In this document: piece by piece, positions 26,551 to 34,602 of the stretch
Layout: each line of letters opens with the position of its first letter
Position numbering within the stretch: the first letter of the stretch is position 1
Origin: Cupriavidus pauculus
Lineage (GTDB): Bacteria; Pseudomonadota; Gammaproteobacteria; Burkholderiales; Burkholderiaceae
Reading direction: 5' to 3'
Length of the DNA: 64,000 nt
Assembly: GCF_003854935.1 (NCBI RefSeq)
Contig: NZ_CP033969.1
Location: forward strand, 1,612,001-1,676,000
Made by a program: the position numbers and the translations under genes
The notes under the pieces: model-generated
Told to the model about the DNA's origin: nothing
What the model saw: the letters and a program-made list of their open reading frames with translations, nothing else
Databases searched by the model: none

Positions 26551-28230
26551 GTGAAAACAGGCAACCGTTGGGCGTGGCCGGCGTGGGCAATTGTTGCGGT
26601 CTTCGGGGTGGTGCTCGCCACGGGCATTTTCGTACCGGTCTACGCGGACGAAGCCGCCGGTGTGCTGATGCGCGGCATGTTCCTCGCCAATGATTGGCGC
26701 CTGAACACGCTGATGCCGCAATGCGGTCCGGGCTTCTTGCAGTCCGTGCAATGGCTGCATCTGCCGGGCGCACTTGTATCCGATCTGATCATGCATGCCG
26801 GCACCCCGCTGGGGGTCCGGGTGCGTGGTCTCGCGATCGGTTTCGCCTGGCTCCTGGCGACATGGATGGTGTTCCGGGCGCTGATCCGTTCCGATGTCTT
26901 GAGGATCTGGCTCTTTGCGGGGTTCGTCGCGGTGCTGGGTGTGGGTGTGCTGCCGCTGACGCTGGTGATGATGCGCGGAGAACAGATGATGCTGTTCCTG
27001 CTGTCGGTGCTGCTCGTCCTGCCGCTCGTTCTCAGGCGGGACGGAGCGGCCGGCCATCAGGGCGCCACGGCAGGGCTGGCCGCGGCATTCTGCCTTGTTA
27101 CCAGCCTGTTCTTCTATACCCACCCCAAGGCTGTTTTCTTCATTCCGCTGGTACTGCTCTCGGCGGTGGCGACGTTTGGACCGCGAAGCCGGTATTGGAC
27201 GGCGATTGTCGCAGCGGTGGTCCTTGGCGCGGCCTGGCAGACGCTGAAGTTCGCGGCCCAGGTGTCCTCGTGTCCGGGCGCGCCCCAGATGTCGGCGATC
27301 CTCGCCGGAAACACGGTATCGCTCGGCGGTGCCTGGGCTGCGCCTGGCGCCTTCGTGCAAACGCTGATTGCAAACGTCCAGGCCGCGCCTGAAGCGATGC
27401 TGCGGCACATCGTGTTTGCCGACAACTATCAGTCGGCCTGGCTGGCTTCGGTACCCGGGCTGGAGCAATGGCAGCCGGCGGCGTCGATCAACGCCTGCAT
27501 CGGCTATGTCGTGCGCGGCACCTACTGGGCCGCGCTACTGTTCCCGCCCGTGCTGATCGTCGTCCAGGCCATTCGGCGGGCGCCGGCGGGTGCAGTGTGG
27601 TGGATGGCAGCGTTCTGGCTCGCCCTGGTCGGCCACGCCGCACTGTTCAAGACGTGGAATTTCTATGCCGCATCGCTGCTGCTGCCGATCGCGTTGTGGT
27701 GCCTTGTCTTCGCCATCGCTACGCTGCTTGACCGCTGGCGTGCGGCGGATACCGCGCGTACCGGCCATGTTGTCGCCGCCGTACTGTCTCCGGTGCTGGT
27801 CTTGTTCCTCGCCAGTGCAGCCGTCCTGGTGCTCCGGGCGTTACCGCCGACCATCGAGTCGTCGCGGTCGGCAGGCTTCGGCTTGCCCAGGCAGGGCCTG
27901 TCCATCCCGACGCTCGACTACGCGAAACAGCGACCCGGGATACGCGCATTTGCACGCCAATGCAACATCCAGGGCGACGGCGCGCGCCATCTGGTCGTCG
28001 ACAACCTCACGTACTTCGCCTTCGACGATCTCCGTGAGCCGTTGCAGTCTGACTATCTCTACGAGCAGGGCTTCGGCGTCGACCTGAAGGGCGATGCGCT
28101 GCCCGCGTTGCTGAAACGCCTGGGGGCGCCGGGCATCATCGCCCAGTGCACCATGTTCCCCACGGTCTTCGCCCCGCGTATGCGACGCGAAGGCAATCTC
28201 TGCTGCGTCGACCTTTCGAACGGGCAATGA
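26551..28230 (+). CDS. Polytopic membrane protein, putative GT-C glycosyltransferase
   Basis: The 559-residue membrane protein has about ten helices and a soluble C-terminal domain of roughly 120 residues. The loop after the first helix contains VPVYADEAAGVLMRG, with an Asp-Glu pair in the position used by GT-C transferases. It begins 14 bases after rmlC and is probably cotranscribed with it. It resembles the 552-residue protein at 20234 in architecture but not obviously in sequence. The start is uncertain: GTG at 26551 or TTG at 26542. No family name is recognised. Confidence 0.65.
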   Translation: MKTGNRWAWPAWAIVAVFGVVLATGIFVPVYADEAAGVLMRGMFLANDWRLNTLMPQCGPGFLQSVQWLHLPGALVSDLIMHAGTPLGVRVRGLAIGFAWLLATWMVFRALIRSDVLRIWLFAGFVAVLGVGVLPLTLVMMRGEQMMLFLLSVLLVLPLVLRRDGAAGHQGATAGLAAAFCLVTSLFFYTHPKAVFFIPLVLLSAVATFGPRSRYWTAIVAAVVLGAAWQTLKFAAQVSSCPGAPQMSAILAGNTVSLGGAWAAPGAFVQTLIANVQAAPEAMLRHIVFADNYQSAWLASVPGLEQWQPAASINACIGYVVRGTYWAALLFPPVLIVVQAIRRAPAGAVWWMAAFWLALVGHAALFKTWNFYAASLLLPIALWCLVFAIATLLDRWRAADTARTGHVVAAVLSPVLVLFLASAAVLVLRALPPTIESSRSAGFGLPRQGLSIPTLDYAKQRPGIRAFARQCNIQGDGARHLVVDNLTYFAFDDLREPLQSDYLYEQGFGVDLKGDALPALLKRLGAPGIIAQCTMFPTVFAPRMRREGNLCCVDLSNGQ

Positions 28231-28360
28231 CGACCAGCTACGGCGTGGATCGTGAAAAGTTGTTGCTGAATGTGGCTTTGTGACGGCTTATGGGGTGGTC
28301 AGTAACACCCCGCTACAAATGTCCGATTTTGGTCGGAAGCGGTGCACCACGTCGGATAGA

Positions 28361-28374
28361 ATGTCGCCCGACAT
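28361..28374. repeat. 14-nt inverted repeat upstream of wzx promoter
   Basis: ATGTCG-CC-CGACAT is a perfect inverted repeat 36 bases before the -35 hexamer at 28411. Its position fits an upstream activator or operator site. Nothing identifies the protein. Confidence 0.35.
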
Positions 28375-28410
28375 GACATTGGCGTGACGTGGCGAGAACG
28401 AAGTCATCGT

Positions 28411-28439
28411 TTGAAAGTTGCTTATAAGCCACTTACAAC
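28411..28439 (+). promoter_or_regulatory. Sigma-70 promoter for the wzx-to-dioxygenase operon
   Basis: TTGAAA (28411-28416) and TACAAC (28434-28439) are separated by exactly 17 bases, with five and four matches to the consensus hexamers. The spacer carries the perfect palindrome GCTTATAAGC (28420-28429). The predicted start of transcription is near 28446, leaving a leader of about 170 bases before the wzx ATG. Confidence 0.6.
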
Positions 28440-28614
28440 GGGCTGCGCCACGCTTTCGGTCCGCTGGTGAACGAGAAATGCTGCTCCGCAGCAACAAGGT
28501 GGCAGTAGCCTGGCTGCCGGTGATTCCCGTCATTCGCCCGGCCTTGGTCGAGGCGATACCAACGGAATGGCAACTCTATAACTATGAACAGAACCGGCCT
28601 CCACAACCTGGCTC

Positions 28615-29865
28615 ATGCGTGACTTCAGAGTAATCGGCTTGCTTGCCGGTGCTACGCTGGTCAAGGCGCTGGCCGGACTGGCTACCGCAAAAATCATTGC
28701 CACGTCGGTAAGCCTGGGTCAATTTGGTCAGCTTTCCCAGTTCATGGCCCTTACTGCCTTTGCCGGGATGCTCGCGGCAGGCGGTATCGCGCCGGGCGTC
28801 ACCAGGGCCATCGCGGCGCACAAGGGTAGCGAGCGGGAGCAGGACTGGATCGACGTCATCACGCAGATTTACGTGGCAACCACGGTTGTCATGGCCGTGG
28901 CCGTCCTCGTTTGCTCGTCGGCACTTTCGACGCTGGTGTTCGGAGCGCAGGATTATCGGTGGATTGTCGCGCTGCTCGGTGTCACCCAGGCCTTGGTCGG
29001 TTTTTGTGCCCTTTACCAGGCGTTCGCGTCGGCTTATGGACGGTATGGCGTCATTCTGGCGTCAAACGCTGCGGGTGCCGTTATCGGCATCGCCCTGCTG
29101 GCGGCGCTGACTCACTACGGCGGGTATGCCGGGGCGGCGTTGGGCGTCGTGTTGTTGCCTGCTATGCCTGGCGCAACCCTCCTGGTCATGAAGTTCCGGA
29201 GCGTGCGGTCGCGCGTAGCCGTGGACTACAGGCGCGTGGACATGGCCAAGGTGCGCCATATGTTCTCGTTCTCGGCCATTACGCTTGCGGGTGCGGCCAG
29301 CATTACGCTGGGGCAGATGGCGGTGCGGGATCTCGTCGGCGCGGTCTCGGGCTGGGACCAGGTCGGATTTTGGCAATCGACGATCCGGATTTCGGACGTC
29401 TACATGCAGTTCGTCAGCGTGTTCCTGCTGAGTTATGCGATGCCGAAGCTGGCCGGCATGGAAGACCGGCAGATTCGCCGGGCTTTTGTAGGGATTCAGG
29501 GCAAGGTCCTTGTGCTGTTCTTTCTGGGCGGACTGTTCCTGTGGCTTGTCCGTCATGAACTTTATCGCCTGCTGTATTCGGCGGAATTTGTCGGGGCCAG
29601 CACGCTGCTGGTGCCGCAGTTGATCGGGGATGCCTTTCGGGTCGTGGCAGTAAGTATTTCCACGCTGTTCATGGCCCGTGGCACGGTGCGGGTCTCCCTG
29701 GTGTACGAAATCCTGCAGGGGGTGCTGCTGTTTGCTGGCACGGCCCTGTTGGTGGATCACTGTGGTGGCCGCGCTCCGGTTTATGCCTATGGCGCAACCT
29801 ATTTCGGACTCATGGTGGGTATGATACTGATGTACCGATTGCGATTCAGGATGTCCGCGGAATGA
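28615..29865 (+). CDS. wzx: WzxE-like lipid-linked oligosaccharide flippase
   Basis: A 416-residue polytopic protein of the MOP superfamily with about 12 helices; 416 is also the length of E. coli WzxE as I recall it. Shared features are TLVKALAGLATAK near the start, and WDQVGFWQSTIRISDVYMQF near residue 250, where WzxE has WDEVGIWQ...ISDAYLQF. It should flip undecaprenyl-pyrophosphate-linked repeat units to the periplasm. Resemblance to WzxE, whose natural substrate contains Fuc4NAc, fits the WecE homologue upstream. It is the first gene of a 12-gene operon and overlaps the next gene by 4 bases. Confidence 0.88.
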   Translation: MRDFRVIGLLAGATLVKALAGLATAKIIATSVSLGQFGQLSQFMALTAFAGMLAAGGIAPGVTRAIAAHKGSEREQDWIDVITQIYVATTVVMAVAVLVCSSALSTLVFGAQDYRWIVALLGVTQALVGFCALYQAFASAYGRYGVILASNAAGAVIGIALLAALTHYGGYAGAALGVVLLPAMPGATLLVMKFRSVRSRVAVDYRRVDMAKVRHMFSFSAITLAGAASITLGQMAVRDLVGAVSGWDQVGFWQSTIRISDVYMQFVSVFLLSYAMPKLAGMEDRQIRRAFVGIQGKVLVLFFLGGLFLWLVRHELYRLLYSAEFVGASTLLVPQLIGDAFRVVAVSISTLFMARGTVRVSLVYEILQGVLLFAGTALLVDHCGGRAPVYAYGATYFGLMVGMILMYRLRFRMSAE

Positions 29866-31070
29866 AGATCGTGCTGCTAAGCACCGGCTATTCGCTGGAT
29901 GCGGAAACTCCTTCGCTGTCGGATGAAATGGCCGAGGCGTTCGTTCGCAAAGGCCACGACGTCAGTGTCTTCGTCGTGAACTGGTCGAAGCGGCCGTACG
30001 GCAAACCGGTTTCCGTGCGCAACGGGCGACTGAGCGTCTATATCGCCGACCCATTCCAGCTCAGCTTTGGTCCGCCGCTGATCAGGAAAATCGCGAAGTG
30101 GACGCTGTCTTCGGGCAGCGTTGCCGGGCAATTGCTGAAGTTCCGGCGCGAAAACCGCGCGGACGTCGTCATCGGGTTTTCTCCTGCCACCGCCATGCTG
30201 GTGCCGATTATCGTCATGACGGCATTTACTCGGGCGCGGACTTTTCTTGTGCAGTGGGATTTCTTTCCCAACCATCACGCACAGATTGGTCTGCTCAACG
30301 GCAAGGCGCTCGTGCGCGGTCTGAAAAAACTCGAAACCTGGCTAATGCGGCGCTTCGAAGTGATCGGCTGCATGTCGCCCAGGAATATTGCGTACCTGCG
30401 CGACAACTACGATCTGTCGCCAACGCAGAAAATTGTAGAATTGCCAATTTGGTCGTCATTTCCCGCGTCTTCGAGCGAGGCGCGGGATGCCGCGCGGCAG
30501 GCGTTCGGTTTGCCGCTCGACGCCACCATTCTGGTATTCGGTGGACAACTGTCCAAGGGACGCGGCATCGAGGACATCCTGAGTGCGGCCCAGGCGGCAG
30601 CGGAGCGGGCGCTTCCATGTATCTTTTTGATTGTCGGCAATGGTGAGCAGGAAGGGATGATCAAGGATGCCATCAATGCAGGTGCCCATAATGTCATGCA
30701 CATGGCCGGCCTGACGCGCCAGAAGTACCTTGCCCTCCTGTCGGCGTGCGACATCGGTATTGTCAGCACGGTGCGCGGCGTCGATGTCCCGACTTTCCCT
30801 TCGAAGACGCTGGATTACATCAATATCGGTCTGCCGGTGCTGGCTTCGGTGGAAGAGGCGACCGATTTTGGCGAGTTCGTGGAGGGCAGCGGGATCGGAC
30901 TGTCGGTGCCCGCCGGGAATGCCCAGGCATTTGTCGACGCCGTAGACCGAATGATTTCTGCCGGACCGTCCGCTCCCTGGAAGGATGCGCGGGCATTTGC
31001 AGAGACCAAGCAGCGTTTTCAGGTGGATCGGGTGTCCGACCATCTGCTGGAAACGGTAGGGTGCCACTGA
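29862..31070 (+). CDS. Family 4 glycosyltransferase
   Basis: The 402-residue GT-B protein resembles WbuB-type transferases. The N-terminal acceptor domain begins KIVLLSTGYSLDAETPSLSDEMAEAF. The C-terminal donor domain has LVFGGQLSKGRGIEDIL, LIVGNGEQEGM and PTFPSKTLDYINIGLPVLAS in place of the usual EX7E region. It is cytoplasmic and probably peripheral to the membrane. The donor is not determined; UDP-FucNAc or dTDP-Rha are candidates from the pathway genes. It overlaps wzx by ATGA. Confidence 0.82.
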   Translation: MKIVLLSTGYSLDAETPSLSDEMAEAFVRKGHDVSVFVVNWSKRPYGKPVSVRNGRLSVYIADPFQLSFGPPLIRKIAKWTLSSGSVAGQLLKFRRENRADVVIGFSPATAMLVPIIVMTAFTRARTFLVQWDFFPNHHAQIGLLNGKALVRGLKKLETWLMRRFEVIGCMSPRNIAYLRDNYDLSPTQKIVELPIWSSFPASSSEARDAARQAFGLPLDATILVFGGQLSKGRGIEDILSAAQAAAERALPCIFLIVGNGEQEGMIKDAINAGAHNVMHMAGLTRQKYLALLSACDIGIVSTVRGVDVPTFPSKTLDYINIGLPVLASVEEATDFGEFVEGSGIGLSVPAGNAQAFVDAVDRMISAGPSAPWKDARAFAETKQRFQVDRVSDHLLETVGCH

Positions 31071-32447
31071 ATGCAAACCGGGGTATCAGGGTTTTTGGCT
31101 TCCGAGCAAGCATGGCGCGCCACTTCGGTGGGCGTCCGCTTTGCGCCGCTCGTTTTCTTTTGCGGCTGGACCCTGTTGCCCCTGTTCCTGATTTTCTGGG
31201 GCCCCTTTGATTTTCGGCTCAGCCAGCCGGACGCGCTGGTGGGCTTCATCTTCGCGTGTGTCCTGGCATTTGCGATGGGCTATGTCCTGTTTGCCTCGAC
31301 CGCCGCGCCGCGTGTCGAGCTGGCGCCGGCCCCGCATCCCTGGATCAATCGCCTGTTTCTTGGCGCCTGCCTGCTTTCCGTCATGCTGATCGAGCCGTCG
31401 ATCTATGCGTACACCGGCAAGCATGTCTGGCAGGTGGAATCCGTGCTGAACCAGCGCGAGGTCTATCTGCAGTTGCTTACGGGCCTGGAGCAGTCATCGC
31501 CCTTGCGCAAAGTGATGTCGGCGTTGCGGGGACTCGCGGCGCCTATCGTGCTCCTGGTCCTGCCCACGGCGGCGGTCTACTGGCCGGATCTCGATCGTCT
31601 GGCCCGCCGTGCAGTGCTTGGCGTCGTGGCATGTTTCCTGTTGTTTTCCCTGTTTCGGGGCACTGACAAGGAAATGGGGGACTTGCTGGTCTTCTTCTTT
31701 GTCGGCCTCGGTATTGCCGCGGGATTTCGGGCGATTCGTGGCATCCAGATGAATGTCCGGGCATTCCGGCGCGGCAACCTGCTAGCCGTCGGCGTGGTAT
31801 TGGTCTTCGTGACCCTGTTTACACTGCGCAAGGCCGCCCGCATGCAGGGCGCGCTGTCGTTTTGCCTATACAACGACGTCGCGTGTTTCACGGTCGATAG
31901 CGGCTCAGACATTATCAATCTGGTCCGTTTTGCGTTCGGCATGCTGACCGCGTATCTGAGCCAGGGCTATTACGGCCTGAGTCTGGCATTGAATACCGAT
32001 TACAATTGGACCTACGGTATCGGCCACTCGTCGTTCCTGGTGTCATTCTTCAGTTCGTTTATCGACACGGACGCGATCTACAAGGACGGTTTGATGTATG
32101 CCCTGCGGGCATCCGGATGGGATGACCGCTATGTCTGGTCCTCGGCGTTTCCGTGGCTGGCATCGGACCTGACTTTCTGGGGCGTACCGCCCCTCATGTT
32201 CCTGATCGGCGCTATTTATTCGCGCGCGTGGATGGCCGCCATCGCATGGCGGAGCCTGTCCGGGATCATGGTATTTGCGTTGCTGTCGATATTCATCGTC
32301 TATTTGCCCGCGAATAATCAACTGGCACAGAGTCCAGATTATTACGTCGCGACAGTCGTTTGGTTAGCTATCTTTGTACTTGAGGGTGTGCGAAATGTTT
32401 CTCGGAAAGACTTTGTTGATCACGGGCGGAACCGGCTCGTTCGGTAA
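31071..32447 (+). CDS. wzy: Putative O-antigen polymerase (Wzy-like)
   Basis: The 458-residue protein has about 11-12 hydrophobic helices and a long periplasmic-type loop (about residues 285-365) containing GYYGLSLALNTDYNWTYGIGHS. This layout and its place next to wzx suggest a Wzy polymerase that joins repeat units in the periplasm. Wzy proteins are too divergent for a firm call by eye. It starts directly after the previous stop and runs 53 bases into capE in a different frame. Confidence 0.72.
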   Translation: MQTGVSGFLASEQAWRATSVGVRFAPLVFFCGWTLLPLFLIFWGPFDFRLSQPDALVGFIFACVLAFAMGYVLFASTAAPRVELAPAPHPWINRLFLGACLLSVMLIEPSIYAYTGKHVWQVESVLNQREVYLQLLTGLEQSSPLRKVMSALRGLAAPIVLLVLPTAAVYWPDLDRLARRAVLGVVACFLLFSLFRGTDKEMGDLLVFFFVGLGIAAGFRAIRGIQMNVRAFRRGNLLAVGVVLVFVTLFTLRKAARMQGALSFCLYNDVACFTVDSGSDIINLVRFAFGMLTAYLSQGYYGLSLALNTDYNWTYGIGHSSFLVSFFSSFIDTDAIYKDGLMYALRASGWDDRYVWSSAFPWLASDLTFWGVPPLMFLIGAIYSRAWMAAIAWRSLSGIMVFALLSIFIVYLPANNQLAQSPDYYVATVVWLAIFVLEGVRNVSRKDFVDHGRNRLVR

Positions 32448-33438
32448 CGCAGTGCTGCGCCGTTTCCTGAATTCGGACATCGGCGAAATCCGCATCTTCA
32501 GCCGCGATGAAAAGAAGCAGGACGACATGCGCAAGCGCTATGCCGATCCGAAGCTCAAGTTCTACATTGGCGATGTGCGCGACATCAGCAGCGTTGCCGC
32601 TGCGATGCGCGGCGTCGACTACGTATTTCATGCCGCCGCACTGAAGCAGGTGCCGTCCTGCGAGTTCCACCCGATGCAGGCGGTACGTACCAACGTGCTC
32701 GGCACGGAAAACGTGCTTGAAGCGGCCGTGAATGCCGGCGTCAAGCGCGTGGTATGCCTGAGCACCGACAAGGCCGTGTACCCCATCAACGCCATGGGCA
32801 TCAGCAAGGCGATGATGGAAAAGGTCATGGTGGCGGCCAGCCGCAATCTGGAAGGCACTGGCACCGTCATCTGCGGCACGCGCTATGGCAACGTCATGGC
32901 GTCCCGCGGTTCGGTCATTCCGCTGTTCGTGGACCAGGTGCTGGCCGGTCGTCCGATCACCATCACCGATCCGACGATGACCCGCTTCATGATGACGCTG
33001 GCCGATGCAGTGGATCTGGTGCTCTACGCGTTCGAGCACGGCAACAACGGCGACATCTTCGTCCAGAAGGCGCCGGCCGCCACCGTGGAAGTGCTGGCCA
33101 AGGCCATCCTCGATCTGATGAAGAAGCCCGAGCACACCGTCAATGTCATCGGCACGCGTCACGGCGAAAAGCTGTACGAAGCGCTGCTCAGCCGCGAGGA
33201 GATGGCGTGCGCCGAGGACATGGGCGAATACTTCCGGGTCCCGCCCGATGGCCGCGACCTGAACTACGAGAAGTTCTTCGAGAAGGGCGAGCAGCGCATT
33301 ACGCAAAGCCTACATGGCGAGGACTACAACTCCCACAATACGACGCGTCTGGACGTGGAAGGCATGAAGACGCTTCTGCTCAAGCTGGACTTCATGCAGC
33401 GCATTGCGCGTGGCGAGCACGCCGTCGCGGAGGAGTGA
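32395..33438 (+). CDS. capE: UDP-GlcNAc 4,6-dehydratase/5-epimerase (CapE/FnlA/WbjB)
   Basis: The first enzyme of UDP-N-acetyl-L-fucosamine synthesis. The 347-residue SDR protein has LLITGGTGSFGNAVLRR, the STDKAVYPINAMGISKAMMEK block in which Met replaces the classical catalytic Tyr as in CapE/FlaA1-type enzymes, and GTRYGNVMASRGSVIPLF. The C-terminal RHGEKLYEALLSREE is typical of CapE. The ATG at 32395 lies inside the wzy reading frame, with TGAGGG 9-14 bases upstream. capF and capG follow in the conserved order. Confidence 0.94.
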   Translation: MFLGKTLLITGGTGSFGNAVLRRFLNSDIGEIRIFSRDEKKQDDMRKRYADPKLKFYIGDVRDISSVAAAMRGVDYVFHAAALKQVPSCEFHPMQAVRTNVLGTENVLEAAVNAGVKRVVCLSTDKAVYPINAMGISKAMMEKVMVAASRNLEGTGTVICGTRYGNVMASRGSVIPLFVDQVLAGRPITITDPTMTRFMMTLADAVDLVLYAFEHGNNGDIFVQKAPAATVEVLAKAILDLMKKPEHTVNVIGTRHGEKLYEALLSREEMACAEDMGEYFRVPPDGRDLNYEKFFEKGEQRITQSLHGEDYNSHNTTRLDVEGMKTLLLKLDFMQRIARGEHAVAEE

Positions 33439-33445
33439 GTCCGTC

Positions 33446-34573
33446 ATGCGAGTCCTGATCACTGGCGCCGACGGCTTCGTCGGCAAGAACCTCCGGCTCG
33501 TCCTGGCCGAGCGCAAAGATGTCGAGGTCAGTGTCTTCACGCGCGCGGACGATCCGGCCACGCTGCCGGCGCGGGTGGGCGCGGTCGATTTCGTGTTTCA
33601 CCTGGCGGGCGTGAACCGTCCCAAGGACCCGGCGGAGTTTGTGTCGGGTAACGCGGGCCTGACCCAGGCGCTTGCCGATGCGCTGCGGCAGGAAGCCGTG
33701 GCCAATCAGCGGCGCGTGCCCGTCATCTACACGTCGTCCACGCAGGCCGAGCTTGGCAATGCCTACGGCGCGAGCAAGCGCGACGCCGAGCAGGTCCTGT
33801 TCGACCTGAAGGAAAGCCACCAGGTGCCGGTGCATGTGTTCCGCCTGCCCAACGTGTTCGGCAAGTGGTGCAAGCCGAACTACAACTCGGCGGTGGCTAC
33901 GTTCTGCCACAACATCGCCCGTGATCTGCCGATCCAGGTCAACGACCCCGCGGCGCCGGTGACGCTGGTGTATGTCGACGACGTCGTGCAGCGGTTCGTG
34001 CAACTGATGGACGGCGCAGATGCCCAGGTCGACGCCCGCGGCTTTGCCACGGTGACGCCCCAGTACTCCACCACGGTAGGCGAACTCGCCGACAGCATCC
34101 GGGCGTTCCGCGAAAGCCGCAACACGCTGATGACCGATCGTGTCGGCACCGGGCTGATGCGCGCGCTCTACGCGACCTACGTGAGCTATCTGCCGGTGGA
34201 GTCGTTTGCCTATCCCGTACCTCAGTATGGCGATGCGCGCGGCGTGTTCGTCGAAATGCTGAAGACGCCCGACTGCGGGCAGTTCTCGTATTTCACGGCC
34301 CATGCCGGCATCACCCGTGGCGGCCACTACCACCACACCAAGACCGAGAAATTCCTCGTCATCAAGGGCCAGGCCCGTTTCAAGTTCCGCCACATGCAGA
34401 CCGGCGAGACCCACGAGCTGGTGACCAGTGGCGACAAGGCCGAGATCGTCGAGACCGTGCCCGGCTGGACGCACGACATCACGAACATCGGGCAAGACGA
34501 AATGGTGGTCATGCTGTGGGCGAACGAAGTGTTCGATCGGGCTCGCCCGGACACCTTCGCCTGCCCGCTGTGA
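33446..34573 (+). CDS. capF: Bifunctional C3-epimerase/4-reductase of UDP-FucNAc pathway (CapF/FnlB/WbjC)
   Basis: The 375-residue protein joins an SDR domain (MRVLITGADGFVGKNL at the start; YGASKRDAEQ with Tyr and Lys) to a C-terminal cupin domain (about 250-375). The cupin carries ITRGGHYHHTKTEKFLVIKG with metal-binding histidines. In known CapF enzymes the cupin epimerises C3 and the SDR domain reduces C4 to UDP-N-acetyl-L-talosamine. It begins 7 bases after capE. Confidence 0.94.
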   Translation: MRVLITGADGFVGKNLRLVLAERKDVEVSVFTRADDPATLPARVGAVDFVFHLAGVNRPKDPAEFVSGNAGLTQALADALRQEAVANQRRVPVIYTSSTQAELGNAYGASKRDAEQVLFDLKESHQVPVHVFRLPNVFGKWCKPNYNSAVATFCHNIARDLPIQVNDPAAPVTLVYVDDVVQRFVQLMDGADAQVDARGFATVTPQYSTTVGELADSIRAFRESRNTLMTDRVGTGLMRALYATYVSYLPVESFAYPVPQYGDARGVFVEMLKTPDCGQFSYFTAHAGITRGGHYHHTKTEKFLVIKGQARFKFRHMQTGETHELVTSGDKAEIVETVPGWTHDITNIGQDEMVVMLWANEVFDRARPDTFACPL

Positions 34574-34602
34574 CGGGACCTCTCAGACAGAAGCAATCTA
34601 CG

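Larger units (their letters stand above)
28231..28614. other. 384-base intergenic region before the wzx operon
   Basis: This is the longest gene-free stretch in the window. It holds a hairpin GGGGTG-N8-CACCCC (28293-28312) without a T-run, a 14-nt inverted repeat ATGTCG-CC-CGACAT (28361-28374), and a good sigma-70 promoter (28411-28439) with a 10-bp palindrome in its spacer. It is visibly more AT-rich than the housekeeping flanks. A short open frame at 28418-28633 has no recognisable product and overlaps wzx, so I do not call it. Confidence 0.6.

Noticed and set aside
28418-28633. Short open frame of 71 codons before wzx
   Set aside because: It overlaps a good promoter and the wzx start, lacks a ribosome binding site and resembles no known protein.
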